Shown: positions 6,266-12,811, counted from the first letter of the stretch. The stretch is 12,811 nucleotides of DNA from Streptomyces regalis (GCF_001509475.1 NZ_LLZG01000082.1:1-12811), one strand, 5' to 3'. Translations and numbers: made by a program. The notes: generated by a model from the letters alone, not told the origin.

Positions 6266-7971
6266 TTCACCTCCACCCTCAGCTCCTCCGGCAGATGGAA
6301 CCGCGCCAGGATCGCCGCCGTCCCGGCCGGCACCCGGCCCGGGGTGGCCAGGGAGACCAGGATCATCGTGAGGAAGCCCAGCGGCACCGACCACAGCGCG
6401 GGCCAGGCGAGCAGCGCGTGCAGCGCCCCGGAGCCGGGGAAGCCGGCCATCGTCGCCGCGACCGCGAGCAGTGCCGAGCCGCCACCCACCAGCATCCCGG
6501 CCGCCGCGCCGGGCGGGGTCAGCCGTCGCCACCAGATGCCGAGGACGAGCAGCGGGCAGAAGGACGACGCGGAGACCGCGAAGGCCAGGCCCACCGCGTC
6601 GGCGACCGGCAGGCCGCCGACCAGGGCGCTCGCGGCGAGCGGGACGGCCATGGCGAGGACCGTGCCGAGCCGGAAGTGCCGTACGCCGCGCGAGGGGAGC
6701 ACGTCCTGGGTGAGGACGCCCGCGACGGCCATGGTCAGGCCCGACGCCGTGGACAGGAACGCGGCGAAGGCGCCGCCCGCGACCAGTGCGCCGAGCAGAT
6801 CGCCGCCCAGGCCGCCGATCATGCGGTCCGGCAGGAGCAGTGCGGCGGCGTCCGCGTCCCCGGTGAGGGTGAGTTCGGGGGCGTAGAGGCGGCCGAGGGC
6901 GCCGTAGACCGGGGGCAGGAGGTAGAAGGCGCCGATCAGGCCGAGCACGGCGACGGTGGTGCGGCGGGCGGCGACGCCGTGCGGGCTGGTGTAGAAGCGG
7001 ACGACGACGTGCGGCAGGCCCATGGTGCCGAGGAAGGTGGCGAGGATCAGTCCGTACGTGGCGTACAGCGGGCGTTCGCCGCGGCTCTCGGCCTGGGAGG
7101 GGGACAGGCCGCCGTTGGCCGAGCGGTCGGGTTCGGGGACCTCGGCGCCCTTCGCGAAGGTCAGGCGGGTGCCGCCCTCGATGTGGTGGGTGCCGGCGGG
7201 GAGCCGGAGCTGCTTGTCGTCGTGGCTGCGGCCGTCGACCGTGCCGCTCACCGTGACGGTCAGGGGCCGGTCGAGCTTCAGGTTGAGGGTGCCGTCGACG
7301 CGGACGACGCGCTGTTCGCGGAAGGTCGCCGGTTCGTCGAAGGCGTGCCGGGGGGCGCCGTCGCCCTGCCAGGCGAGGATCAGGAAGAGGGCGGGGACGA
7401 GCAGGGCCGTGAGTTTGAGCCAGTACTGGAAGGCCTGCACGAAGGTGATGCTGCGCATGCCGCCGGCGGCGACGATGGCGACCACGACGACGGCGACGAT
7501 CACTCCGCCGAGCCAGTCGGGTGCGCCCGTCAGCACGGTCAAGGTCAGTCCGGCGCCCTGGAGCTGGGGCAGCAGATACAGCCAGCCGGTGCCGACGACG
7601 AAGGCGCCCGCGAGCCGCCGTACCGCCTGCGAGGAGAGGCGGGCCTCGGCGAAGTCGGGGAGGGTGTAGGCGCCCGAGCGGCGCAGCGGGGCCGCGACGA
7701 ACAGCAGCAGGACCAGGTATCCGGCGGCGTAGCCGACCGGGTACCAGAGCATGTCCGGGCCCTGCACGAGGACCAGGCCCGCGATGCCGAGGAAGGAGGC
7801 GGCGGAGAGGTACTCGCCGCTGATCGCGGCCGCGTTGAGGCGGGGGCCGACGGTGCGGGAGGCGACGTAGAAGTCGGAGGTGGTGCGGGAGATGCGCAGG
7901 CCGAAGGCGCCGACGAGGATGGTCGCCAGGACGACGAGGGCGACGGCGGGGACGGCGTAGCTGGAGTTCAC
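6259..7971 (-). CDS. Sodium:solute symporter, acetate/pyruvate (ActP/MctC) type
   Basis: 570 residues, many hydrophobic helices (about 13). Family features include an N-terminal SSYAVPAVALVVLATILVG helix, DFYVASRTVGP, the NAAAISGEYLSAASFLGIAG segment, AGGMRSITFVQAFQYWLK, and STASGLTMAVAGVLTQDV. These are characteristic of the solute:sodium symporter branch carrying acetate, propionate or pyruvate. Residues about 202-300 form a hydrophilic, beta-rich insertion (RVVRVDGTLNLKLDRPLTVTV, then GTHHIEGGTRLTF) between two helices; it is much larger than the loop I remember in E. coli ActP. The start is a GTG at 7971; a GAGGA lies about 12 bases upstream, rather far, and no nearer in-frame ATG exists. 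The small-membrane-protein gene ends 21 bp upstream and the repeat array follows its stop. The two-component genes on either side suggest regulation by, or sensing of, its substrate. Confidence 0.9.
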   Translation of the reverse strand: MNSSYAVPAVALVVLATILVGAFGLRISRTTSDFYVASRTVGPRLNAAAISGEYLSAASFLGIAGLVLVQGPDMLWYPVGYAAGYLVLLLFVAAPLRRSGAYTLPDFAEARLSSQAVRRLAGAFVVGTGWLYLLPQLQGAGLTLTVLTGAPDWLGGVIVAVVVVAIVAAGGMRSITFVQAFQYWLKLTALLVPALFLILAWQGDGAPRHAFDEPATFREQRVVRVDGTLNLKLDRPLTVTVSGTVDGRSHDDKQLRLPAGTHHIEGGTRLTFAKGAEVPEPDRSANGGLSPSQAESRGERPLYATYGLILATFLGTMGLPHVVVRFYTSPHGVAARRTTVAVLGLIGAFYLLPPVYGALGRLYAPELTLTGDADAAALLLPDRMIGGLGGDLLGALVAGGAFAAFLSTASGLTMAVAGVLTQDVLPSRGVRHFRLGTVLAMAVPLAASALVGGLPVADAVGLAFAVSASSFCPLLVLGIWWRRLTPPGAAAGMLVGGGSALLAVAATMAGFPGSGALHALLAWPALWSVPLGFLTMILVSLATPGRVPAGTAAILARFHLPEELRVEVKG

Positions 7972-7992
7972 GGCCCTGTTGGTTCCTCTGAC

Positions 7993-8352
7993 TCAGCGGT
8001 CTTCGACGAGCCGGACGAAGTCCCGTTCGTTGCGCTCCGCGCGGCGCACGAACCAGCGGGCCAGCAGGACCAGCGGTGCGTAGAGGCCGAAGCCGAGGAC
8101 CGCCCATTCCAGGTGGCGGGAGTCCGGCATCGCGGCGAACAGCAGGGGCAGCGGGCCGACGAGCAGGCCGAGGACGGCGAGCACGGCGAGGGCAGTGCGC
8201 AGCTGGGTGCGCATCAGGGAGCGGACGTAGGTGTGGCCGAGGGTGGTCTGTTCGTCGATCTCGGTGCGCGGGCGGTAGTAGCCGGAGACCCGGCGGGCCT
8301 GCCGGGGCGGGCCGGTGACGACGACCCGACGGTCGGCGGGGTTGCCGGGCAT
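7993..8352 (-). CDS. Small two-helix membrane protein, probable symporter partner
   Basis: 119 residues. A hydrophilic Arg-rich N-terminal half (VVVTGPPRQARRVSGYYRPR, TEIDEQT) precedes two helices (about 58-77, ALAVLAVLGLLVGPLPLLFA, and 85-103, WAVLGFGLYAPLVLLARWF), followed by a charged tail (VRRAERNERDFVRLVEDR). Two helices plus such a tail recall the short DUF485/YjcH-like proteins encoded with acetate symporters, though I cannot claim clear homology. The ATG at 8352 is 2 bp after the response regulator's stop, and GAGGAGGG, within the end of that gene, is about 8 bases upstream, so translation is coupled. The symporter starts 21 bp downstream. Most likely it helps the symporter fold or work (inference). 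Confidence 0.85.
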   Translation of the reverse strand: MPGNPADRRVVVTGPPRQARRVSGYYRPRTEIDEQTTLGHTYVRSLMRTQLRTALAVLAVLGLLVGPLPLLFAAMPDSRHLEWAVLGFGLYAPLVLLARWFVRRAERNERDFVRLVEDR

Positions 8353-8354
8353 GG

Positions 8355-9119
8355 TCACGCCCTCCTCATGAGCAGGTCCCGCAGCTCGCGGGCGTGCCGT
8401 CGGCTGACCTGGAGTTCCTCGGAGCCGACCAGGACGCTGACGGTGCCCGCGTCCAGACGGAGCTCGCCGATGTGGCGCAGGGCGACGAGATGGCGGCGGT
8501 GGATGCGGACGAAACCGCGGGAACGCCAGCGCTCCTCCAGGGTCGACAGGGGGATGCGGACGAGGTGGCTGCCCTTGTCGGTGTGCAGGCGGGCGTAGTC
8601 GCCCTGGGCCTCGACGTGGGTGATGTCGTCGACGGAGACGAAGCGGGTCACGCCGCCGAGCTCGACGGGTATGTGGTCGGGGTCGGGCTCGCTCACGGGT
8701 ATGCGGGGGGCGGTGTCGCGGAGCTCTGCGGCGCGCAGTTCGACGGCTCGGCGGACCGCCTCCGCCAGGCGCTCCTTGCGGACGGGCTTGAGGATGTAGT
8801 CGACGGCCTTGAGGTCGAAGGCCTGGACGGCGAAGTCCTCGTGGGCGGTGACGAACACGACCAGCGGCGGCTTGGCGAACCCGGTCAGCAGCCGGGCCAG
8901 GTCCAGTCCGTCCAGGCCGGGCATGTTGATGTCGAGGAAGACGACGTCGATCGCCTCGGGCCCGCCCGGCCCCGACTCCAGGGCGCGGTTGATCCGGCGC
9001 AGCGCCTCGGTCGCATCGCCTGCGCCCTCCGCGCTGCCGATGCGGGGGTCGGCGTGCAGGAGGTAGAGCAGTTCCTCCAGCGAGGGGCGTTCGTCGTCGA
9101 CAGCGAGGGCGCGCAGCAT
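8355..9119 (-). CDS. LytTR-family response regulator
   Basis: 254 residues. The receiver domain (1-120) has acidic residues D8-D9, phospho-acceptor Asp63 in VVFLDINMPG, Thr91 in FVTAHE, and Lys111 in DYILKPV. The C-terminal part (about 150-254) is a LytTR DNA-binding domain: FVSVDDITHVEAQGDYARLH, then FVRIHRRHLVALRHIGELR and ELQVSRRHARELRDLL. It binds direct repeats at promoters and pairs with LytS-type kinases such as that at 4806-6011, the last gene of the same operon. The start at 9119 (MLRALAVDDERP) is fixed by the receiver's first strand. It lacks a ribosome site, but TACACT (9133-9128, minus strand) sits 8 bases upstream, so a leaderless transcript is possible. The frame extends 36 codons further upstream, but those residues would run across the divergent promoter region. 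Confidence 0.93.
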   Translation of the reverse strand: MLRALAVDDERPSLEELLYLLHADPRIGSAEGAGDATEALRRINRALESGPGGPEAIDVVFLDINMPGLDGLDLARLLTGFAKPPLVVFVTAHEDFAVQAFDLKAVDYILKPVRKERLAEAVRRAVELRAAELRDTAPRIPVSEPDPDHIPVELGGVTRFVSVDDITHVEAQGDYARLHTDKGSHLVRIPLSTLEERWRSRGFVRIHRRHLVALRHIGELRLDAGTVSVLVGSEELQVSRRHARELRDLLMRRA

Positions 9120-9208
9120 GAATCCGGAGTGTAGGAGGAATTCGCACGTCTGGACATGTGGTCCGGGTGGACGTTCGCGCTGGGTGTCGTCCCGCTTACA
9201 GTGCCCAC
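9120..9208. promoter_or_regulatory. Divergent promoter region: LytTR operon (minus) and Lrp gene (plus)
   Basis: Only 89 bp separate the two starts. On the + strand, TACAGT (9197-9202) ends 6 bases before the Lrp ATG, the spacing of a leaderless Streptomyces promoter; TTCGCG (9174-9179) lies 17 bases upstream as a poor -35. On the minus strand TACACT (9133-9128) lies 8 bases from the regulator ATG, with TGTCCA (9156-9151) 17 bases upstream. GGAC-ATGTG-GTCC (9152-9164) is a short inverted repeat at the centre, a possible operator. Assignments are by eye. Confidence 0.5.
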
Positions 9209-9706
9209 ATGAACAGCGGCGCGGCATCCTTCGACGAACTCGACCGGAAGATCATCACGGCGCTGATGGCGAACGCCAGGACGAGTTTCGCGGAGATCGG
9301 TACGAGCGTCGGGCTGTCGGCGACCGCGGTCAAGCGGCGCGTGGACCGGCTGCGCGACACGGGGGTGATCACCGGGTTCACGGCCACGGTCAAGCCGTCG
9401 GCGCTGGGCTGGCGTACGGAGGCGTACGTCGAGGTGTACTGCGAGGGCGCGGCCCCGCCGCGGCGGCTCGCGGAGGTGGTCCGCAACCATCCGGAGATCA
9501 CCGCGGCGATGACGGTGACGGGGGGCGCGGACGCGTTGCTGCATGTGCGGGCGCGGGACGTGGAGCACTTCGAGGAGGTGCTGGAGCGGATCCGCGTCGA
9601 GCCGTTCATCCGGAAGACGATCAGCGTGATGGTGCTGTCCCATCTGCTCCCCGAGAGCCCCGAGGCGGGCGCGAGCCAGCCGGCGCCGGAGCAGACGCCC
9701 CGCTGA
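9209..9706 (+). CDS. Lrp/AsnC-family transcriptional regulator
   Basis: 165 residues. The N-terminal winged helix-turn-helix is clear: LDRKIITALMANARTSFAEI, then VGLSATAVKRRVDRLRDTGVI (residues about 12-55). A RAM (regulation of amino acid metabolism) effector domain follows at about 62-147 (YVEVYC, TAAMTVTGGADALLHVRARD, ISVMVLSHLL). Family members bind amino acids and wrap DNA as dimers to octamers. The ATG at 9209 is preferred: it begins just before FDELDRKI, and an apparent -10 box sits 6 bases upstream, indicating leaderless mRNA; no ribosome site is present. The next genes break down arginine/ornithine and are preceded by repeated TGCG/CGCA boxes, so this protein is probably their ligand-responsive regulator (inference). 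The last 18 residues are a disordered Pro/Ala/Glu tail. Confidence 0.92.
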   Translation: MNSGAASFDELDRKIITALMANARTSFAEIGTSVGLSATAVKRRVDRLRDTGVITGFTATVKPSALGWRTEAYVEVYCEGAAPPRRLAEVVRNHPEITAAMTVTGGADALLHVRARDVEHFEEVLERIRVEPFIRKTISVMVLSHLLPESPEAGASQPAPEQTPR

Positions 9707-9728
9707 ACCTTTCCCGGGCGCAGCAGAC

Positions 9729-9774
9729 CTGCGTTCTTCGAAGAAACTACGCAGCATTCCTGCGCGGACACGCA
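9729..9774. promoter_or_regulatory. Phased TGCG/CGCA boxes and 12-bp palindrome: candidate Lrp operator
   Basis: TTCTTCGAAGAA (9734-9745) is a perfect palindrome flanked by CTGCG (9729-9733) and CGCAG (9750-9754). A second pair, TGCG (9761-9764) and CGCA (9771-9774), follows. The box starts at 9730, 9750, 9761 and 9771 are about one or two helical turns apart, as expected for a protein that binds one DNA face as a multimer. The array ends 11 bases before the -35 of the downstream promoter, a position suited to activation. Confidence 0.5.
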
Positions 9775-9785
9775 ATATTTCTTCC

Positions 9786-9815
9786 TTGTCGCTCGTCTCC
9801 GGCACTTCTTACCTT
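9786..9815 (+). promoter_or_regulatory. Predicted vegetative promoter of the guanidino hydrolase-rocD operon
   Basis: TTGTCG (9786-9791) and TACCTT (9810-9815) are separated by 18 bases, matching the main-sigma pattern. A start near 9822 would give a leader of about 40 bases, ending with GGAGG at 9849-9853 before the GTG at 9863. Confidence 0.5.
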
Positions 9816-9862
9816 GGTGTCAACCCTCAGTCGACACTCCCAGGAAGCGGAGGAACCCCTCT

Positions 9863-10681
9863 GTGACCGACTCCCGTGTGCCGCGCCGGCGGCGGTATCT
9901 CGTCTGCGAACCCAGACACTTCGCCGTGCAGTACGCGATCAACCCCTGGATGCATCCCGACGCCCCCGTCGACGTCGACCTGGCCCAGGCGCAGTGGCAG
10001 GCGCTGATCACCGCCTACCGGACCCATGGCCACACCGTCGACACGGTGGAGCCCGCCCCCGGCCTGCCGGACATGGTCTTCGCCGCGAACTCGGCGGTCG
10101 TCGTCGGCGGCCGTGTCTTCGGCTCCCTCTTCCACGCGCCGGAGCGGCGCCCCGAGTCCACGCACTACGACACCTGGTTCAAGGCGGCGGGCTACGACGT
10201 GTACCGCCCCGAGTCCGTCTGCGAGGGCGAGGGCGACCTGGTCTGGACGGGCCGGTACGTGCTGGCCGGCACCGGGTTCCGTACGACCCGCGAGGCCCAT
10301 AGCGAGGTGCAGGAGTTCTTCGGCCATCCGGTGATCAGCCTGACGCTGGTGGACCCGCGCTTCTACCACTTGGACACGGCGCTGTTCGTCCTCGACGGCG
10401 GGCACGAAGAAAATATCGTGTACTACCCGGAGGCGTTCTCGCCGGGCAGCCGTGAGGTGCTGGCGCGGCTGTACCCGGACGCCGTGCTCGCCACCCTCGA
10501 CGACGCGCTGGCGTTCGGCCTCAACTCCGTGTCCGACGGCCGCAACGTCTTCATCGCGCCCCAGGCCGAGGCTCTCACCTCCGCCCTCGCCGACCGCGGC
10601 TATGTCCCCGTCCCCGTCGACCTGTCGGAGTTCCGCAAGGCCGGCGGCGGCATCAAGTGCTGCACCCAGGAGATCCGCTGA
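9863..10681 (+). CDS. Guanidino-group hydrolase: arginine dihydrolase or dimethylarginine dimethylaminohydrolase (DDAH)
   Basis: 272 residues, the length of one amidinotransferase-fold catalytic domain. Motifs: VQYAINPWM (22-30), PDMVFAANSAVV with Asn76, CEGEGDLVW (120-128, acidic catalytic residues), YHLDTALFVLDGG with catalytic His169, and GGGIKCCTQEI at the C-terminus with Cys266 as the nucleophile (the first of the Cys pair, as in human DDAH1). The start is GTG at 9863 with GGAGG 9 bases upstream. Such proteins are usually annotated DDAH, giving citrulline and dimethylamine from methylated arginine. However, the INPWM block and the Asn in the AAN motif also resemble the catalytic domain of cyanobacterial ArgZ/AgrE, which turns arginine into ornithine, CO2 and ammonia. 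The following gene consumes ornithine, overlapping this one by one base, which favours the ornithine-forming reading. No linker or second domain of ArgZ is present. Confidence 0.88.
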   Translation: MTDSRVPRRRRYLVCEPRHFAVQYAINPWMHPDAPVDVDLAQAQWQALITAYRTHGHTVDTVEPAPGLPDMVFAANSAVVVGGRVFGSLFHAPERRPESTHYDTWFKAAGYDVYRPESVCEGEGDLVWTGRYVLAGTGFRTTREAHSEVQEFFGHPVISLTLVDPRFYHLDTALFVLDGGHEENIVYYPEAFSPGSREVLARLYPDAVLATLDDALAFGLNSVSDGRNVFIAPQAEALTSALADRGYVPVPVDLSEFRKAGGGIKCCTQEIR

Positions 10682-11898
10682 TGACCGCTCCCGTGACCAC
10701 CCGCTCGTCCGCCGACCTGATCCGCGCCGAGGAACCGGTCCTCGCGCACAACTACCATCCGCTGCCCGTGGTCGTCGCGCGCGCCGAGGGCACGTGGGTG
10801 GAGGACGTGGAGGGCCGCCGCTACCTCGACATGCTGGCCGGTTACTCGGCCCTGAACTTCGGCCACCGCCACCCGGCGCTGATCGAGGCGGCGCATCACC
10901 AGCTCGACCGCCTGACCCTCACGTCCCGCGCCTTCCACAACGACAAGCTGGCCGAATTCGCGGAGCGGCTCGCGTCGTTGACGGGGCTGGACATGGTGCT
11001 GCCCATGAACACGGGCGCCGAAGCGGTCGAGTCCGGCATCAAGGTGGCCCGCAAGTGGGCGTACGAGGTGAAGGGCGTCCCGGCGGACCAGGCGACGATC
11101 GTGGTGGCTGCGGAGAACTTCCACGGCCGTACGACGACGATCGTGTCGTTCTCCACGGACGAGACGGCGCGGCAGGGCTTCGGTCCCTTCACGCCGGGTT
11201 TCCGGATCGTGCCGTACAACGACCTGGCGGCGCTGGAGGCGGCGGTCGACGAGACGACGGCGGCGGTGCTGCTGGAGCCGATCCAGGGCGAGGCGGGTGT
11301 TGTCATCCCGGACGAGGGCTACCTGACCGGCGTACGGGAACTGACCCGCCGCAAGGGCTGTCTGTTCATCGCGGACGAGATCCAGTCGGGCCTCGGCCGC
11401 ACGGGCCGTACCCTCGCCGTCGAACACGAGGCGGTCGTGCCGGACGTGCTCCTGCTGGGCAAGGCGCTGGGCGGCGGCATCGTGCCGGTGTCGGCGGTGG
11501 TGGCCCGCCGTGACGTACTCGGCGTGCTGCGCCCGGGCGAGCACGGCTCGACGTTCGGCGGCAACCCGTTGGCCGCCGCGGTCGGCACGGCGGTGGTCGA
11601 CCTCCTCGAAACAGGCGAGTTCCAGCGCCGGGCCACCGAGCTGGGCGTGGCCCTGCGGGGCGGCCTGTCGGCCCTGGTCGGCAAGGGCGTCCTCGGCTTC
11701 CGCGCGCGGGGCCTGTGGGCGGGCGTCGACATCGACCCGACGTTCGGCACGGGCCGCGAGATCGGCGAACGGCTCCTACGCGAGGGCGTCCTGGTCAAGG
11801 ACACCCACGGCTCCACGATCCGCCTGGCACCACCACTGACGATCACGACGGATGAGCTGACGGAGGCACTGGGGGCGCTGGAGAAGGTACTGGCGTAG
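10681..11898 (+). CDS. rocD: Ornithine aminotransferase (ornithine-oxo-acid transaminase)
   Basis: 405 residues, typical class III PLP aminotransferase length. It transfers the delta-amino group of ornithine to 2-oxoglutarate, giving glutamate-5-semialdehyde, which cyclises to pyrroline-5-carboxylate. Visible features: NYHPLPVVVARAEGTWVEDV (the N-terminal block typical of ornithine aminotransferases), YSALNFGHRHP, MNTGAEAVES, ENFHGRTTT, LLEPIQGEAGV, ADEIQSGLGRTG with PLP-ring Asp232, LLLGKALGGGIVPVSAV with the Schiff-base Lys261, and GSTFGGNPLA. The ATG at 10681 shares its A with the TGA of the upstream gene, and AGGAG lies 8 bases upstream within that gene, so translation is coupled. A strong hairpin follows the stop. 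Partner genes for proline or glutamate formation are not in the window. Confidence 0.95.
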   Translation: MTAPVTTRSSADLIRAEEPVLAHNYHPLPVVVARAEGTWVEDVEGRRYLDMLAGYSALNFGHRHPALIEAAHHQLDRLTLTSRAFHNDKLAEFAERLASLTGLDMVLPMNTGAEAVESGIKVARKWAYEVKGVPADQATIVVAAENFHGRTTTIVSFSTDETARQGFGPFTPGFRIVPYNDLAALEAAVDETTAAVLLEPIQGEAGVVIPDEGYLTGVRELTRRKGCLFIADEIQSGLGRTGRTLAVEHEAVVPDVLLLGKALGGGIVPVSAVVARRDVLGVLRPGEHGSTFGGNPLAAAVGTAVVDLLETGEFQRRATELGVALRGGLSALVGKGVLGFRARGLWAGVDIDPTFGTGREIGERLLREGVLVKDTHGSTIRLAPPLTITTDELTEALGALEKVLA

Positions 11899-11908
11899 GC
11901 GCCCGGCC

Positions 11909-11944
11909 GGCAGCCCGGTCCTGAGGCATCGGGGCCGGGCTGCC
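11909..11944 (+). terminator. Intrinsic-type terminator hairpin after rocD
   Basis: GGCAGCCCGGTCC (11909-11921) pairs with GGGCCGGGCTGCC (11932-11944): 13 pairs, one of them G-T, around a 10-base loop. It starts 10 bases after the rocD stop. A T-run is lacking, as is usual in Streptomyces. The right arm is also the first box of the repeat array that follows. Confidence 0.8.
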
Positions 11945-12660
11945 ACCGTTCCACCTGACCGAGGCCACGCTCACGACGCGCGACGCGAAATACCGGACGG
12001 CAGGCCCGCAAAGCACCGACGCGAAGGCGCCGGCCCCCGCCACCGCACCACCCCAGCACTCCGGGCCAGGAACCTCGCGCTCACGCCCAGCGACGCGAAA
12101 AAACCGAATGCCGACGCCAGGCCCGCAGGAACCCACGCGAGGGCGCCTGACCCCGGCAACTGTGCCCCCGGGCCACCAACGGCCGGCCCGGCTCCCGGAC
12201 CACGGGGAAGGCCGGCAGCCACCATCCCCCTTGAAGGCCTCGCCACTCACCCCCACCGACACCGACACCACCCCGCAAAGGCACCGGCACGAGAGCGCCA
12301 GCCCCCCACAACCGCACTACCCCAGCCCCCCGAGCCAGGAACAGCCCAACTCCCGAACCAGTGAGAAAGCCGGGCAGCCACCACCCCGCCTGACCGACGT
12401 CGCGCTCACGCCCCTCGACGCGAATGCACCGAAAGCCGGCGGCAGGCCGCCAGGCACCGACGCGAGAGCGCCAGCCCCCGGCGACCGCACTGCACCCGCC
12501 CCCCGGGCCAGGCAGGACCCGGCTCCCGAACCACCGAGAACACCGGGCAGCCACCACCCCGCCTGACGACCTCGCCACTCATCCCCACCGACACGAACAC
12601 CGACGCCGAACGTCAGGCCCGCAAAGGCGCCGACACGGGACGCCTGACCCCGGCAAGCAG
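11938..12660. repeat. Degenerate long tandem repeats, period about 160-173 bp, non-coding
   Basis: A marker GCTCA/ACTCA box recurs at 11969, 12079, 12245, 12404 and 12577 (steps 110, 166, 159, 173). It follows a box like GGGCAGCCACCACCCCGCCT at 11938 (weaker), 12214, 12371 and 12544. The unit also has a CTCCCGAACCA-type block at about 12191, 12352 and 12523, and a GCGCCAGCCCC or GCGCCTGACCCC block. Units at 12079 and 12404 share CGCTCACGCC and CGACGCGAA, while those at 12245 and 12577 share CCACTCA and CCCCACCGACAC, so two types seem to alternate. The first step lacks about 57 bp. Short frames on both strands read through the units in shifting phases, so I do not call a gene. Confidence 0.75.
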
Positions 12661-12811
12661 ATCCGCGCCCGTACCGGAACCGCCAGGAGAGGGGCCCGGT
12701 TACGTTCCACCTGGAGTGGAGCGCGCCCGCCTTCCGCTGGACCGCTCCCACCGCCCTGCGTTTCGCCGCCCCCTCTTCTCCCCGGTGGGGATGGGGGCGC
12801 CGGCATGGGGC
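12661..12811. other. Unassigned right edge; possible gene start not resolved
   Basis: After the repeats there is no recognisable motif. On the + strand a GTG at 12716 opens a frame to the window end (VERARLPLDRSHRPAFRRPL and on), with GGAGAGGGG about 22 bases upstream, too far for a normal ribosome site. On the minus strand a GC-rich frame also runs through. Neither resembles a known family, so the edge is left unassigned. Confidence 0.3.

Noticed and set aside
6008..8107. 699-codon minus-strand frame as one protein
   Set aside because: Its upstream part is a shifted reading of the symporter gene. Only the last 84 codons, after the GTG at 6262, have their own ribosome site and are listed separately.
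6295..8598. 767-codon plus-strand open frame
   Set aside because: It runs opposite the symporter and small membrane protein genes, and its protein is a Gly/Glu/Ala/Arg-rich sequence without motifs.
11843..12751. Several short minus-strand frames in the terminal repeats (GWWLPG and LARGAGAV motifs recur)
   Set aside because: The motifs appear in different frames from unit to unit, as expected when non-coding repeats are translated. No continuous frame or ribosome site is present.

Overview
The window is high-GC DNA with strong G/C third-position bias, GTG starts, purine-rich ribosome binding sites, a DUF6777/PASTA lipoprotein next to a receptor Ser/Thr kinase, and an IS5-type transposase start. 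Together these point to a Streptomyces or close actinobacterial chromosome. Everything here is read from sequence and family knowledge; no database search was run.

Left part (1-4802, mostly + strand). The edge holds the 5' end of an IS5-family transposase on the minus strand, then a strong hairpin. Next comes a 7-helix CtaG-type cytochrome c oxidase assembly protein (215-1165). A cell-envelope signalling set follows: a lipoprotein with a DUF6777-like domain, one PASTA domain and a long Pro/Ser/Thr tail (1234-2622); a membrane Ser/Thr kinase whose outer part looks like two tandem 'septum formation'-like four-Cys units (2669-4600); and a 62-residue two-helix membrane protein (4614-4802). The PASTA sensor, often fused to PknB-type kinases, is here a separate lipoprotein.

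Middle part (4806-9119, minus strand). One compact operon reads, in transcription order, LytTR response regulator, small two-helix protein, acetate/pyruvate-type sodium:solute symporter, LytS-type histidine kinase. It resembles the carboxylate- and pyruvate-sensing LytS/LytTR transport circuits of other bacteria. Between the symporter stop and the kinase start lies an array of 42-bp tandem repeats. It holds an 84-codon frame that joins the symporter by a GTGA overlap and the kinase by an ATGA overlap. Each repeat resembles the kinase's own translation start, so this may be an amplified initiation region, a new repeat micro-protein, or both. It is the most unusual item in the window.

Right part (9209-11898, + strand). 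An Lrp/AsnC regulator, probably leaderless, is divergent from the two-component operon. After it come an arginine dihydrolase/DDAH-like guanidino hydrolase and ornithine aminotransferase (rocD), overlapping by one base. A phased set of TGCG/CGCA boxes and a perfect 12-bp palindrome lie just upstream of a good promoter for this pair, suggesting Lrp control. The likely route is arginine (or a methylated arginine) to ornithine or citrulline, then to glutamate semialdehyde. A strong terminator closes the operon.

The last 0.9 kb (11938-12811) has no convincing gene. It carries about 720 bp of degenerate tandem repeats (period about 160-173 bp) in which two unit types seem to alternate.
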